Shown here piece by piece: positions 1 through 8,458 of a DNA stretch of 60,709 nt (the first letter of the stretch is position 1; each line of letters opens with the position of its first letter). The stretch comes from Clostridiales bacterium. Its GTDB lineage: Bacteria; Bacillota; Clostridia; Oscillospirales; Oscillospiraceae. Position numbers and translations under genes: made by a program. A model generated the notes under the pieces. It was not told the DNA's origin, did no database searches, and worked only from the letters and a program-made list of their open reading frames with translations. The stretch is from the NCBI GenBank assembly GCA_029265975.1, contig JAJUGN010000006.1, positions 1-60,709 of the forward strand. The letters are read 5' to 3'.

Positions 1-1
1 A

Positions 2-91
2 TTCTGGGGTAAACCCGGCAAGGATGACAATTGCTGCTGCATATTGATTATTCTGGCTCTGCTTTTCCTGTGTTGCTGCTGCAACGACTGA
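2..91 (+). CDS. Cysteine-cluster microprotein, C-terminal part (5' end outside window)
   Basis: The frame is open from the window edge to TGA at 89-91, leaving 29 visible residues. They show a CCC cluster, a hydrophobic run (ILIILALLFL) and then CCCC-N-D at the end, so cysteines bracket one likely membrane segment. A complete paralogue with the same design is at 25502-25627. From memory it resembles short clostridial proteins labelled chorion class high-cysteine HCB protein 13. No function is known. A hairpin terminator follows 40 nt downstream. Confidence 0.6.
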   Translation, partial: FWGKPGKDDNCCCILIILALLFLCCCCND

Positions 92-130
92 TGCTCAAGA
101 TAACCAGAGGATTCAAACTATACGGCCCGA

Positions 131-160
131 AAAGCTGCGGGGGAGCTAACCCGCAGCTTT
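131..160 (+). terminator. Hairpin terminator after the cysteine-cluster gene
   Basis: An 11-bp perfect stem (AAAGCTGCGGG / CCCGCAGCTTT) with an 8-nt loop, followed by only a short T run before an A-rich stretch. It lies 40 nt after the stop of the gene at 2-91 and is probably its terminator. Confidence 0.6.
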
Positions 161-204
161 TAAAAAATACTTATCCTTTTGAAGATTTTTGCACATAAAA
201 ACCT

Positions 205-232
205 AGCTGCCCGGCTCAACAGCCGGGCAGCT
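205..232 (-). terminator. Distal pckA terminator hairpin (left duplicate)
   Basis: A 12-bp stem AGCTGCCCGGCT / AGCCGGGCAGCT with a CAAC loop. Read on the minus strand it is followed by AGGTTTTTATG, so this copy carries the U-tract and looks like the working terminator of pckA. A very similar hairpin lies on the other side of the repeat element, at 425-454. Confidence 0.65.
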
Positions 233-424
233 CAGCTTGTCGAAAAACTTGTTTACAGCAAAAAAGCTTTGCATAATTTCCGCCACGAATGGCGGAAACA
301 AAGTCAAATCTGTCATTTCCGGCGGCGTGTACGTCGGAAATGACACCTCTTATGACGGGCGCGACAGAGCGTCCGTCATTAAGCCCCCTTGTCAAAAAGC
401 CCAAAGGGCTTTTTTGACAGTCTG
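233..424. repeat. MITE-like structured repeat, copy 1
   Basis: About 192 nt, nearly identical to 50136-50328. It begins after CAGCT with TGTCGAAAAA (238) and ends TTTTTTGACA (419) then GTCTG, so it has imperfect 10-nt terminal inverted repeats. Internal hairpins: TTTCCGCC/GGCGGAAA (about 287-308), GTCATTTCCG/CGGAAATGAC (about 317-349), ATGACGG/CCGTCAT (about 353-380), and a last one built on AAAAAGCCC/GGGCTTTTT that includes the right end. It sits between two AGCTGCCCGG hairpins. A 62-residue open frame on the minus strand inside it is not considered a gene. It is probably a non-autonomous mobile repeat. Confidence 0.75.
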
Positions 425-454
425 AGCTGCCCGGCTCCTTAGATCCGGGCAGCT
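425..454. repeat. Proximal duplicate of the pckA terminator hairpin
   Basis: Arms AGCTGCCCGG / CCGGGCAGCT (11 bp with the flanking G-C pair) around a 10-nt loop. It matches the hairpin at 205-232 in the stem but not in the loop. It lies 8 nt beyond the pckA stop on the minus strand and lacks a T-run on that side, because the repeat follows instead. Confidence 0.6.
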
Positions 455-462
455 CTATGTTT

Positions 463-2223
463 TTATTTAAGGTTGTTTTCGAGAATTGAAAGCTCTTCCT
501 CCAGCGCCTTGGGAAGCTTGCTGCCGAATTTTTCGTAGAAGGTTTTTATTCCTTCCGTCTCCTCGCGCCAAAGCGCCTTGTCGACTTCCAGCAGGCTCCT
601 GAGCGTATCTTGAGACACACCCGAACCCTCAAGATTTATGTCTTCCGGCCTTGGAAGATAGCCTATCGCGCACTCCTCGGCTCCGATCTCGTCAAAGCAC
701 CTTGAGACAATCCACTCGAGGACCCGCATATTTTCGCCGAAGCCCGGCCAGATGAACTGCCCGCTGTCGTCGGTTCTGAACCAGTTAACATTGAATATTT
801 TAGGCTTGTTCGGGATATGGTTCCCCATGTCGAGCCAGTGCTGCCAGTAGTCGCCCATATTATATCCGCAGAAGGGAAGCATGGCCATCGGGTCGCGCCG
901 CACGACGCCGACTTCGCCGACGGCGGCTGCTGTGGTCTCGGAGGCCATAATAGACCCGACAAATACGCCGTGCTGCCAGCTGCGGCTCTGATAGACCAGC
1001 GGAGCGGTCTTTGCGCGCCTTCCTCCGAATACTATCGCCGAAATCGGCACGCCCTTAGGATTGTCAAACTCGGGGGATATGCAGGGGCAATTCTTGGCGG
1101 GAGCCGTAAAGCGTGAGTTGGGGTGCGCGCCCTTTTCGCCGGAATCCGGATCCCAGGGCTCGCCCTTCCAGTTTATAGCGCCCCTTGGAGGATTCTTGTC
1201 AAGGCCTTCCCACCAGACCGTATTCTCGGCGGTGAGCACCACATTAGTAAAAATCGTATTTCTCGTTGTAGTTTCAAGGGCGTTCGGGTTCGACTTGGCA
1301 TTTGTCCCGGGCGCCACTCCGAAGAAGCCGTTTTCGGGGTTCACAGCCCAGAGGCGGCCGTCCTCTCCCACGCGAAGCCAGGCGATGTCGTCGCCCACGC
1401 ACCAGACCTTATATCCCTTGCTGCGGTAGATTTCCGGCGGAATAAGCATCGCAAGGTTTGTTTTTCCGCAGGCGGAGGGGAATGCCGCGGCGATATATCG
1501 GACTTCTCCGTTGGGGTTCTCAAGCCCCAGGATGAGCATGTGCTCGGCAAGCCACTTCTCCTTGCGGCCAAGATAGGAGGCTATTCTGAGAGCAAAGCAT
1601 TTCTTGCCGAGAAGTACGTTTCCGCCGTAGCCGGAGTTGACCGACATTATGGTGTTTTCTTCCGGGAAATGGACGATATACCTGTTTTCCGCGTCGAGAC
1701 TGGCCTTTGCATGAAGTCCCTTTATAAAGTCGGGGCTTTCACCCAGGGCCTCAAAAACTTCCTTGCCCATCCTTGTCATTATCGCCATGCTCACAACGAC
1801 GTAGATCGAGTCGGTGAGCTCTACGCCGTACTTTGCAAACGGAGAACCTACGACACCCATGGAATAGGGAATAACGTACATCGTGCGGCCCTTCATAGCC
1901 CCTCTATAGAGCGCCTTCAGCTTTTCCAGCATCTCATTGGGATCCATCCAGTTGTTTGTGGGACCTGCATCTTCCTTTTTTCTGCTGCATATAAAGGTTC
2001 TGTCCTCAACGCGCGCAACATCGTTGAGAGCCGAACGGTGCAGAACGCACCCCGGAAGCTTTTCTTCGTTTAGCTTTATTAGCTCGCCGGTAGCAAACCC
2101 CTCGGCTCGAAGAGCGTCGAGCTGCTCCTCAGAACCGTCTATCCAAACGATTCTGTCAGGCTGAGTCATAGCCGCCATCTCGGCCACCCAATCCAATACA
2201 TGCTTATTGGCGGTAAGAGCCAT
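463..2223 (-). CDS. pckG: Phosphoenolpyruvate carboxykinase (GTP)
   Basis: Cytosolic enzyme interconverting oxaloacetate + GTP and phosphoenolpyruvate + CO2 + GDP. The 586-residue length and the nucleotide loop FPSACGKTNLAML (around residue 250) mark the GTP-dependent family, not the shorter ATP type. Other family blocks visible are YVIPYSMGVVGSP, VNSGYGGN and the late FNVNWFRTD. ATG at 2223 is chosen because AGGAGG lies 7 nt upstream; an in-frame TTG at 2229 would sit almost on the SD. Monocistronic, with a candidate promoter at 2280-2308. Its terminator region is split by the repeat at 233-424. Identity is clear; physiological direction cannot be told. Confidence 0.95.
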   Translation of the reverse strand: MALTANKHVLDWVAEMAAMTQPDRIVWIDGSEEQLDALRAEGFATGELIKLNEEKLPGCVLHRSALNDVARVEDRTFICSRKKEDAGPTNNWMDPNEMLEKLKALYRGAMKGRTMYVIPYSMGVVGSPFAKYGVELTDSIYVVVSMAIMTRMGKEVFEALGESPDFIKGLHAKASLDAENRYIVHFPEENTIMSVNSGYGGNVLLGKKCFALRIASYLGRKEKWLAEHMLILGLENPNGEVRYIAAAFPSACGKTNLAMLIPPEIYRSKGYKVWCVGDDIAWLRVGEDGRLWAVNPENGFFGVAPGTNAKSNPNALETTTRNTIFTNVVLTAENTVWWEGLDKNPPRGAINWKGEPWDPDSGEKGAHPNSRFTAPAKNCPCISPEFDNPKGVPISAIVFGGRRAKTAPLVYQSRSWQHGVFVGSIMASETTAAAVGEVGVVRRDPMAMLPFCGYNMGDYWQHWLDMGNHIPNKPKIFNVNWFRTDDSGQFIWPGFGENMRVLEWIVSRCFDEIGAEECAIGYLPRPEDINLEGSGVSQDTLRSLLEVDKALWREETEGIKTFYEKFGSKLPKALEEELSILENNLK

Positions 2224-2279
2224 GTGCAATCCTCCTAAAATATAATGAATATCATACTGAAAGTACCAAATTCATTGAC

Positions 2280-2308
2280 ATTTTAGACCTTATTATAAGA
2301 AAAATCAA
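2280..2308 (-). promoter_or_regulatory. Candidate sigma-A promoter of pckG
   Basis: On the minus strand TTGATT, 17-nt spacer, TAAAAT, about 55 nt before the pckG start. Matches the vegetative consensus moderately; found by eye. Confidence 0.45.
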
Positions 2309-2352
2309 GTTTCTATAAAATACTCTGTATTCTTATGTGTATATTATATAAA

Positions 2353-3210
2353 TTATTTACCGTTGATAAAGTTTGAAATTTTTGCAAAGCCGCCTATGTC
2401 AAGCGCTTCGCCCCGTATATTTTCGGAATAGCCGCAGGAAACGACAATGTCCGCAATCTCATTTTTGCTAAAACGGTCGCCGAAAATTGCAAAAAGTCCG
2501 TTTACAAGTGTTTTTCTTCTTTGAGCGAACGATGATTTTACAATTTTGAAAAACAGACTTTCATTCTGTATTTCTGCAGGGGGAGTGGCTCTGCGCTTGA
2601 GGCGGACAACCGAGGACCAAACCTTAGGCTGGGGGATAAAAGAATCGGGCGGCACGTCGAAAAGCGTTTCCGGTTCTGTAAAAAAATTAACATAAATCGT
2701 GAAGGCTCCGTAATCCGGTGTGGACGGAGAAGCGCAAAGCCTGCGCGCCACCTCTCTCTGAACCATTACAGTAACAGCGTCGAAACATTTGGAGTCGATA
2801 AGCCTGGACAAAAGGGGAGAGGTAATATTATAAGGAATATTGGCGCATACCAAAGGCTTGAGCCCGTTGAAATTGTCGCTTACTAATTTTGGAAAATCAA
2901 CCTTCAAAGCATTGTCGCTTAGAATACTGACATTCGAGAAGTCTTTGAGCGTTTCCGCAAGAACAGGGAGCAGAGCTCTGTCAAGCTCTACGGCAATCAC
3001 TTTTTTAGCTCTCATGGCCAGAGAGGCAGTCAGGCAGCCTATGCCGGGGCCGATTTCGAGCACGCCGCAGCCGTCGTCGATATGAGACATTTCAGTTATT
3101 TTTTCGGGTATCGATGGGTCAATCAAAAAATTCTGGCCCATGGACTTGGAAAAGTGAAACCCGTGCCGGGAAAGCAGAGCCTTAATTTCGCCAATATTGC
3201 AAAGATCCAT
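2353..3210 (-). CDS. rsmA: 16S rRNA (adenine(1518)-N6/adenine(1519)-N6)-dimethyltransferase
   Basis: KsgA/RsmA family: dimethylates the two adjacent adenines in the 3'-terminal hairpin of 16S rRNA during 30S assembly, using SAM. Visible are the N-terminal KSMGQNFLID block, the SAM-binding EIGPGIGCLT and the catalytic NIPYNIT motif (family N-[IL]-P-Y). ATG at 3210 (MDLCNIGEIK) is preferred; an in-frame start at 3258 would add 16 residues not typical of the family. 285 residues is the usual size. In many Firmicutes rsmA is next to rnmV; here rnmV is about 12 kb away at 15642-16220. Confidence 0.95.
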   Translation of the reverse strand: MDLCNIGEIKALLSRHGFHFSKSMGQNFLIDPSIPEKITEMSHIDDGCGVLEIGPGIGCLTASLAMRAKKVIAVELDRALLPVLAETLKDFSNVSILSDNALKVDFPKLVSDNFNGLKPLVCANIPYNITSPLLSRLIDSKCFDAVTVMVQREVARRLCASPSTPDYGAFTIYVNFFTEPETLFDVPPDSFIPQPKVWSSVVRLKRRATPPAEIQNESLFFKIVKSSFAQRRKTLVNGLFAIFGDRFSKNEIADIVVSCGYSENIRGEALDIGGFAKISNFINGK

Positions 3211-3261
3211 ATTATTTCCGCCTGTATAAATATATTTAGGGAGGAGCAGTAAAAACATTAA

Positions 3262-3293
3262 AAATTAAACAAAATAAAAATTTTGTTTAATTT
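3262..3293 (-). terminator. AT-only inverted repeat between acyltransferase and rsmA
   Basis: A perfect 14-bp inverted repeat (AAATTAAACAAAAT / ATTTTGTTTAATTT) with a 4-nt A loop. Minus-strand transcripts from the gene at 3348-4142 would form it before a T-rich stretch, so it may be a weak terminator; it could also be an operator just upstream of rsmA. Confidence 0.4.
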
Positions 3294-3347
3294 AGAGCAG
3301 GTCTAAGCGCCGGAATATAATCAAATAATCAAATGTTTCATTGTCCG

Positions 3348-4142
3348 CTAACCGAGAGCTTTATCCGAGGGCTTGAATTTCTTTCTTTTTTGATGCTCAG
3401 CGTCAAGTACCGCTTTCCGGGCCGGAATTCCGGTGAGCGTTTCAAGCGCGTTCTGCGCCTCGATTATTCTTTCCAGCCACAGCTTTTTATGCCCGTCAAA
3501 ATCCTTGCAGTCCTTCGGGATTGCAATCGGTTTGCCGAAAACCAGGCGGTTTTCGGCTCCCTCAACCGCCTGCTCAATAAAGGCCGGCAAAAGCGGTATT
3601 TCCAGCAGTCTTGCCAACCAGAAAGCGCCGGGCTCGATATCTTCCGCGCTATCTTTATTTATGTCATAGATGGTTCCCTGTGAAAAAATTAGAAAATGCT
3701 TCGGTTTTTTGCCCTCGGAGAACCATTTTACTGCGGCTCTCATAGCGGCCTTGGAGCCGCCTATGCTGCCTCGGTCGACTGCGGTAACTCTTTCCATTTC
3801 CAATACCGGCATAAGCTCCGCGGGTATGGAAACTCCGTTGAAGCAGTTTTCTTTCGCAAAGACGAAAAGCTGCGGGTACTCGTCCGTTTCCCCGTGCATG
3901 AGCTCATAATAATAACTCATTATAAGGGGCGCGTCGGAATCCGTCAAATGATTGGAAGCTATAATATACGAAGCTGTCGTAAAATCCTCCGGCACGTTGT
4001 ATGCCTTAAAATTATACATTTTCAATAGTATTTTTTTAACTTCGATAAGCCGGCTTCTCAATTTTTCAGGCTCGTTCACGATGCTTAGAATTTCTCCTAT
4101 GGCTTCTTCGCTGAAAAGCGAACTGGCGTTGAACAAACGCAT
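3348..4142 (-). CDS. PlsC-like lysophospholipid acyltransferase
   Basis: Probably transfers an acyl group to a lysophospholipid such as lysophosphatidate at the membrane. The HX4D signature is present as NHLTDSDAP (around residue 68); FSQGT stands where the family has FPEGT; EPGAFWLARLLEIPLLPAF resembles the later family block. 264 residues. ATG at 4142 has AGGGGTGA upstream. The missing Glu in the EGT motif (Gln here) is a deviation, so substrate and activity are uncertain. Confidence 0.75.
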   Translation of the reverse strand: MRLFNASSLFSEEAIGEILSIVNEPEKLRSRLIEVKKILLKMYNFKAYNVPEDFTTASYIIASNHLTDSDAPLIMSYYYELMHGETDEYPQLFVFAKENCFNGVSIPAELMPVLEMERVTAVDRGSIGGSKAAMRAAVKWFSEGKKPKHFLIFSQGTIYDINKDSAEDIEPGAFWLARLLEIPLLPAFIEQAVEGAENRLVFGKPIAIPKDCKDFDGHKKLWLERIIEAQNALETLTGIPARKAVLDAEHQKRKKFKPSDKALG

Positions 4143-4187
4143 GCTATCTCACCCCTTATATCGCGGCGCCCTATTGCCCCGCGGGTC

Positions 4188-4946
4188 CTAAGCTTCCTTT
4201 ATGGGTATTATTGAGCCAATATCGAACAAACGCTCGCCCGAAAGATATATGATTTCAATATTCGCTTTCTCGATAAAGGCGATTATTTTATTTTCATCTG
4301 GATGCCCGTGAAGTCTGCCTGTGAACGCGATTTTGTCCTTTGACAGTTTTCCGCAGCAGCCTCCGATGAAACCGGTGTCGTAGCCCTCGAGCCTGATGTG
4401 GCCGCTTTTAATAAGCAGACTTTCGATTCCGAGGCTTAAAGCAATACGGTGGATTCCTCCGTCCGAGGTGATGATTTTGTCACTGCTCAGAACGCACACG
4501 GAACATTTTGTGTATCCCTGTCGCAGATCATGGAATTCAAGACCGGACAAACGGGCGGCCGAAATGACGGCGGGATCGGTGCTTTTCAGATTATGCAGCA
4601 GCTTATTTCCGATTATGCAGACATTTAAGCCCGTATCGTCAGGATAAAGAGCCTTTTGAGGTTTTGAGGCTTGGATAAGCTCCAGGTCGTGAGGAAGAAC
4701 TGCCGCTTTCAGCTTGTCATATACGGCCTGGGCCGCGACAAGGCGGTTTCCACCCAAATGGCATACAGACATATCGGCGTGACAAGCTATTTGAGGCGCA
4801 ATACAGGGATTTTCCGGTATGGCAATAACCGCAATTCCCAGCTCTTCTAATATTTTGCCCAACTTTTTTGCGTATTTTTCCCCGATTAATACCGTTTTTA
4901 CATTTTTATCGGGCAAATTCGGCTGCAAAACAAAGCTTGATCCCAC
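4188..4946 (-). CDS. DUF6873-like GME-fold protein
   Basis: From memory it resembles a clostridial GME-fold family (guanidino-modifying enzyme relatives) of unknown role. Visible are VLIGEKYAK near the start, a region with HLGGNRLV and the TSDGGIHRIALSLGIE and GFIGGCCGKL blocks. GTG at 4946 is preferred as start: GGAAAGG precedes it by 8 nt and it gives 252 residues. Longer in-frame starts (up to 5096) would run back across the divergent gene at 5021. Function unassigned. Confidence 0.6.
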   Translation of the reverse strand: MGSSFVLQPNLPDKNVKTVLIGEKYAKKLGKILEELGIAVIAIPENPCIAPQIACHADMSVCHLGGNRLVAAQAVYDKLKAAVLPHDLELIQASKPQKALYPDDTGLNVCIIGNKLLHNLKSTDPAVISAARLSGLEFHDLRQGYTKCSVCVLSSDKIITSDGGIHRIALSLGIESLLIKSGHIRLEGYDTGFIGGCCGKLSKDKIAFTGRLHGHPDENKIIAFIEKANIEIIYLSGERLFDIGSIIPIKEA

Positions 4947-5020
4947 AGTCTTAACCTTTCCTTTATAATACGGAGAAATATGCGTAAAATAAGAGCTCAA
5001 ATAAAAATGGAGGGTTGATG

Positions 5021-5185
5021 ATGAGTTATATCGCATGCACCTGCGACTGCGTATATCAGTGTGACGGAATATGCAATCTTGACCGGGCTGCGTCATCCGG
5101 CGCTCCTGAGCACGGGGAAAAGGCCTGTGTTCATTATATAAAAAGAACGGCTAAACGCCAATCGCAGCAAAAACAGCAGCCCTGA
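5021..5185 (+). CDS. Small cysteine-rich protein, DUF1540-like
   Basis: 54 residues beginning MSYIACTCDC with cysteines in the pattern C-x-C-x-C-x3-C-x3-C and a later C-x-H, which suggests a small metal-binding or disulfide fold. From memory it matches short clostridial proteins often mislabelled hydroxymyristoyl-ACP dehydratase. SD GGAGGG at 5009-5014; ATG at 5021 has better spacing than the overlapping ATG at 5018. The last 35 nt overlap the convergent 3' end of radA. Function unknown. Confidence 0.6.
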   Translation: MSYIACTCDCVYQCDGICNLDRAASSGAPEHGEKACVHYIKRTAKRQSQQKQQP

Positions 5186-6509
5186 CGGTTTTTACAGGTA
5201 TCACCTCAAGACCGTTCGGCACGTTTATTTTTTCCCTGCTGTGCATCGGCACGATGCAGCGCTTGAATCCGAGACGGCTCACCTCCGAAAGCCGCTGGTC
5301 AAGCCTTGAAACCGCGCGTATCTCCCCAGTCAGACCGACTTCTCCTATTGCGGCAAGGTCATCCCCGACGGGCTTGTCCAGATGGCCCGACGCGATTGCA
5401 AGCACTACCGCCAGATCGGCTGCGGGCTCGTCCAGCATAAGACCTCCGATGACGTTTATATACGCGTCGGCCGAGTAAATGCTGAGGCCCCCCCTCTTTT
5501 CAAGTACAGCCAGCAGCATCATTGCGCGGTTATAATCTATCCCGTTGGAATTTCTTCTGGGGACGTTGAAATTAGAGGGCGTGATGAGAGCCTGTATTTC
5601 GGCGAGTATTGGGCGAGAGCCCTCCATGACGCAGGTTACGCAGGTTCCGGGGACGTCCTGAGGGCGCCCGGAAAGCAGCATTTCGGATGGATTTGCGACC
5701 TCTGAAAGCCCACGGTCCGTCATTTCGAAAACGCCTATCTCGTTTGTGGAGCCAAAACGGTTTTTCACGGACCTCAGAATACGGTAATTCAGGTTCTGCT
5801 CCCCTTCGAAATAAAGTACGCAGTCTACCATATGCTCCAGCACCTTCGGACCGGCGATGGCGCCTTCCTTGTTGACGTGCCCTACTATAAAAACCGTTGT
5901 TCCGCTGCTTTTTGCAAGCTGCATGAGGGAGAGCGTGCAGTCCTTGACCTGCGCCACGCTTCCGGGAGAAGAGTCAAGGGCGTCGTTGTAAAGGGTCTGT
6001 ATGGAGTCGACGATAAGAATGTCCGGCTTTACGTTTTCTACCGAATTAAGTATTTCGGATATGCCGGTCTCCGAAAGTACGAGAAGATCTCCGCCGGCGG
6101 CGCCGAGACGCTCCGCGCGCATTTTAAGCTGTCTTACGGATTCCTCGCCGGATATGTAAAGCACCTTCAAAGAAGCGGCCAGACAGGCGCATATCTGCAG
6201 AAGAAGAGTTGATTTCCCTATGCCGGGAGAACCGCCCACAAGCACAAGCGAGCCTTTGACAGCGCCGCCTCCGAGCACGCGGTCAAGCTCCCCTATCCCG
6301 GTGGCTATCCTGATTTCGTCGTCTGATAAAACGTCCTTTATCGTGACAGGCCTGCTGGAAACGACAGGCGCTCCCCTCTTCCCCGTCTGCTGGGAAACGG
6401 CTGGCTGTTCCGATATTGTGTTCCAGCTTTTGCAGAAACTGCACTGCCCCTGCCATTTTGGGAACTCGTTTCCGCATTGGGAGCAGAAATACACGGTTTT
6501 AGCTTTCAT
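5151..6509 (-). CDS. radA: DNA repair protein RadA
   Basis: RecA-like branch-migration ATPase that helps process recombination intermediates. N-terminal C4 zinc ribbon (CSQCGNEF ... CSFC), Walker A GGSPGIGKSTLL, the RadA-specific KNRFG motif and a C-terminal Lon-protease-like domain are all present; 452 residues. ATG at 6509 is chosen because GGAGG lies 5 nt upstream; the in-frame ATG at 6530 lacks this. It overlaps the cwlD stop by 11 nt, so the two are probably cotranscribed. Confidence 0.95.
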   Translation of the reverse strand: MKAKTVYFCSQCGNEFPKWQGQCSFCKSWNTISEQPAVSQQTGKRGAPVVSSRPVTIKDVLSDDEIRIATGIGELDRVLGGGAVKGSLVLVGGSPGIGKSTLLLQICACLAASLKVLYISGEESVRQLKMRAERLGAAGGDLLVLSETGISEILNSVENVKPDILIVDSIQTLYNDALDSSPGSVAQVKDCTLSLMQLAKSSGTTVFIVGHVNKEGAIAGPKVLEHMVDCVLYFEGEQNLNYRILRSVKNRFGSTNEIGVFEMTDRGLSEVANPSEMLLSGRPQDVPGTCVTCVMEGSRPILAEIQALITPSNFNVPRRNSNGIDYNRAMMLLAVLEKRGGLSIYSADAYINVIGGLMLDEPAADLAVVLAIASGHLDKPVGDDLAAIGEVGLTGEIRAVSRLDQRLSEVSRLGFKRCIVPMHSREKINVPNGLEVIPVKTVRAAVFAAIGV

Positions 6510-7218
6510 TTTTTCCTCCGTAGAATCCAAGGTAGGCCGAGGCTATGGCCCATGATATGCGCAGCCTGTATTCGCTTGTTTTAAGCAGGGCGTCCTCCGT
6601 GGGATTTGAAAGAAAGGCGCATTCTATCAGCACCGAGGTGCAGTCCGTATTCTTCATAAGATGGATGTTGTCCGAAACTTCCTCGGCCGTCCTCTTGTTT
6701 TTGCTGTTAAGAGCCCTTATAAGGGTATTCTGTATGTAGACAGCGAGCTCCCGGCTGTCGCCCTTCCGGCCGTAAAATACCTGGGCGCCGAAGGGCTGCT
6801 TGCCGGGGTAGTTATTCTGGTGTATGCTTATCAGAACCGGGTTTTTTATGCTGTTGACAAGCTCTGCCCGCCTTTGCATGTCAGAATTCTTGCGCGCCTT
6901 GACGGTTTTGGCGTCTTCCGGATAAACGAGCTCGGAAGTTTCGCGCGTCATGACCACAGGAACCCCGCAAAGCCCCATTATCAGGTCGAGCCTTTTGGAG
7001 ATATCAAGGTTGATCTCGCTCTCAATTGCGCCGCTGATGGATATCGCCCCTCCGTCCTCCCCGCCGTGCCCCGGATCGATGACCAGTACGCGCTTCGCAT
7101 CTATGACAAAACCGGACTGAACGGGAGCGACGTAGCGGCCTTGCAGAAAAGGAATCAGCAGCAGAGGCGACAAAAGCACGGCGAGACAGTATTTCGATTT
7201 CCTCAGAAGCGATTTCAT
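6499..7218 (-). CDS. cwlD: Germination-specific N-acetylmuramoyl-L-alanine amidase CwlD
   Basis: Amidase_3 zinc hydrolase that removes the peptide from muramic acid during spore cortex synthesis, the first step to muramic delta-lactam. An N-terminal hydrophobic segment (residues about 10-27) suggests a signal or anchor. Zinc/catalytic residues visible: His in DPGHGG, Glu in ESEINLDIS, His in SIHQN, Glu in LIECAFLSNP. 239 residues, start ATG 7218 with GGGGGTG upstream. Its presence supports endospore formation. Confidence 0.88.
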   Translation of the reverse strand: MKSLLRKSKYCLAVLLSPLLLIPFLQGRYVAPVQSGFVIDAKRVLVIDPGHGGEDGGAISISGAIESEINLDISKRLDLIMGLCGVPVVMTRETSELVYPEDAKTVKARKNSDMQRRAELVNSIKNPVLISIHQNNYPGKQPFGAQVFYGRKGDSRELAVYIQNTLIRALNSKNKRTAEEVSDNIHLMKNTDCTSVLIECAFLSNPTEDALLKTSEYRLRISWAIASAYLGFYGGKNES

Positions 7219-7374
7219 TTGCCGGCACCCCCATCATATATCTTTTAGATGATATGAGGACATGTCAGGCAATATGCAGAATGATGATATCACAAAAACA
7301 GGTTGACGGCAAACATAAAAATAGAGCCGCGGCAATATCCGCAGCGTCAATCGCAAAATATAAAAAATACTTAT

Positions 7375-8424
7375 TTATGAAATCAGCGCTTTCTTTTTCG
7401 TCGAAAGGATGTTGATATAAGAAGTTCCCGGAGAGAATGTGAGATCGCTTCCGTCTTTAAGTTTGTATACGAACTGTGAGTCGCAGCGATCCCTTGTCCA
7501 AATTATATCAACATATTTGCCGCTGCAGGCGTAAATCCCCGCGCCGCTGCCGACGAGATCTATGTCAAGATGCTTAGGGTCGTCTTTTGAAACCGGAGAA
7601 TGCTCAGCGTAAAGAACCAGCAGGTTTTTTACGGCCATCTGCTTTCCGGTGTTTCCGTCCCTGTAAGGCTCGCCGTACTGGGTTATGTAGTAAAGCCCGT
7701 CGTCTTTGTAATCAAACCTGCCCGTTTTGTAGCCCGAAAATTCAACCGTAACCGATTTTGCGGGCAGACCTTTTTCAGATGACGGCTTTCCGAACCTCAT
7801 ATTGCATATGTAACCGTTTTTGTGCTGAAGCTGCTTTACGCTTTTCGATATATTCTCCGCGACAAGTTTCCCGTCGGTAAACAGGCTGTGCTCATACCCG
7901 AACGACATCCTGTTCTCGTCTCGGTAGAAAATCGAAGAATTGTAGATCCCGTCGACATGTATTATCGGCCTGACTTCCAGGGCGTCATAGGCGTATACGC
8001 TGGCTCCGGCGTGAATCAGTATGGCGTCATGGCTTTCCGCAAGATCGAGGAAATAGCTTCTGGTGCTCCTGACCGAACCTATTTTGCCGGCTTTGCCTAT
8101 GTCCTGATACAGAGCGAGCATTCTCGTTATCCCGCCCTCCGCCAGCACTTCGTAAATAATGTCCGCGGAACCTATGCCGCACTGCGGCTGAGCCTCCATT
8201 ATGTTATTCAGCATAACGGCGTAGGGTCGGTTGCCGGATAGGTCTTTTTCGACTTGAAGTCCCGTCAAAGGATTGCGATATACGGCAGGTGCGGTCGCAG
8301 GCGGCGGGGACTCGGCTGTGGGCGCAGGCGCAGGTGAAGGGGCCGCGCTTACCGTTGCGGCAGGCGAACTGCAGGCGGTAAGCACTATTGCAAGCGAAAA
8401 CAGCAGCAAAAAGAATTTTTTCAA
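7375..8424 (-). CDS. DUF3048 (YerB-like) lipoprotein
   Basis: 349 residues. Signal peptide ending in lipobox LTAC (Cys about 18), a Pro/Ala/Ser-rich linker, then a DUF3048 domain (YRNPLTGL, NNIMEAQPQCG, GSVRSTRSYF, HAGAS). An exported membrane-anchored protein of unknown function. It is transcribed from a near-perfect promoter at 8459-8487. A gap of 156 nt separates it from cwlD; nothing notable seen there. Confidence 0.85.
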   Translation of the reverse strand: MKKFFLLLFSLAIVLTACSSPAATVSAAPSPAPAPTAESPPPATAPAVYRNPLTGLQVEKDLSGNRPYAVMLNNIMEAQPQCGIGSADIIYEVLAEGGITRMLALYQDIGKAGKIGSVRSTRSYFLDLAESHDAILIHAGASVYAYDALEVRPIIHVDGIYNSSIFYRDENRMSFGYEHSLFTDGKLVAENISKSVKQLQHKNGYICNMRFGKPSSEKGLPAKSVTVEFSGYKTGRFDYKDDGLYYITQYGEPYRDGNTGKQMAVKNLLVLYAEHSPVSKDDPKHLDIDLVGSGAGIYACSGKYVDIIWTRDRCDSQFVYKLKDGSDLTFSPGTSYINILSTKKKALIS

Positions 8425-8458
8425 TTTATCACTCCCATTATTTGTAAGTATGTTTTAG

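Noticed and set aside
216-404. 62-residue open frame on the minus strand within the repeat, with a related 98-residue frame at 50119-50415
   Set aside because: Both lie wholly in the hairpin-rich repeat, no SD is seen, and the shared residues follow from the shared DNA. The length differs because the flanks differ.
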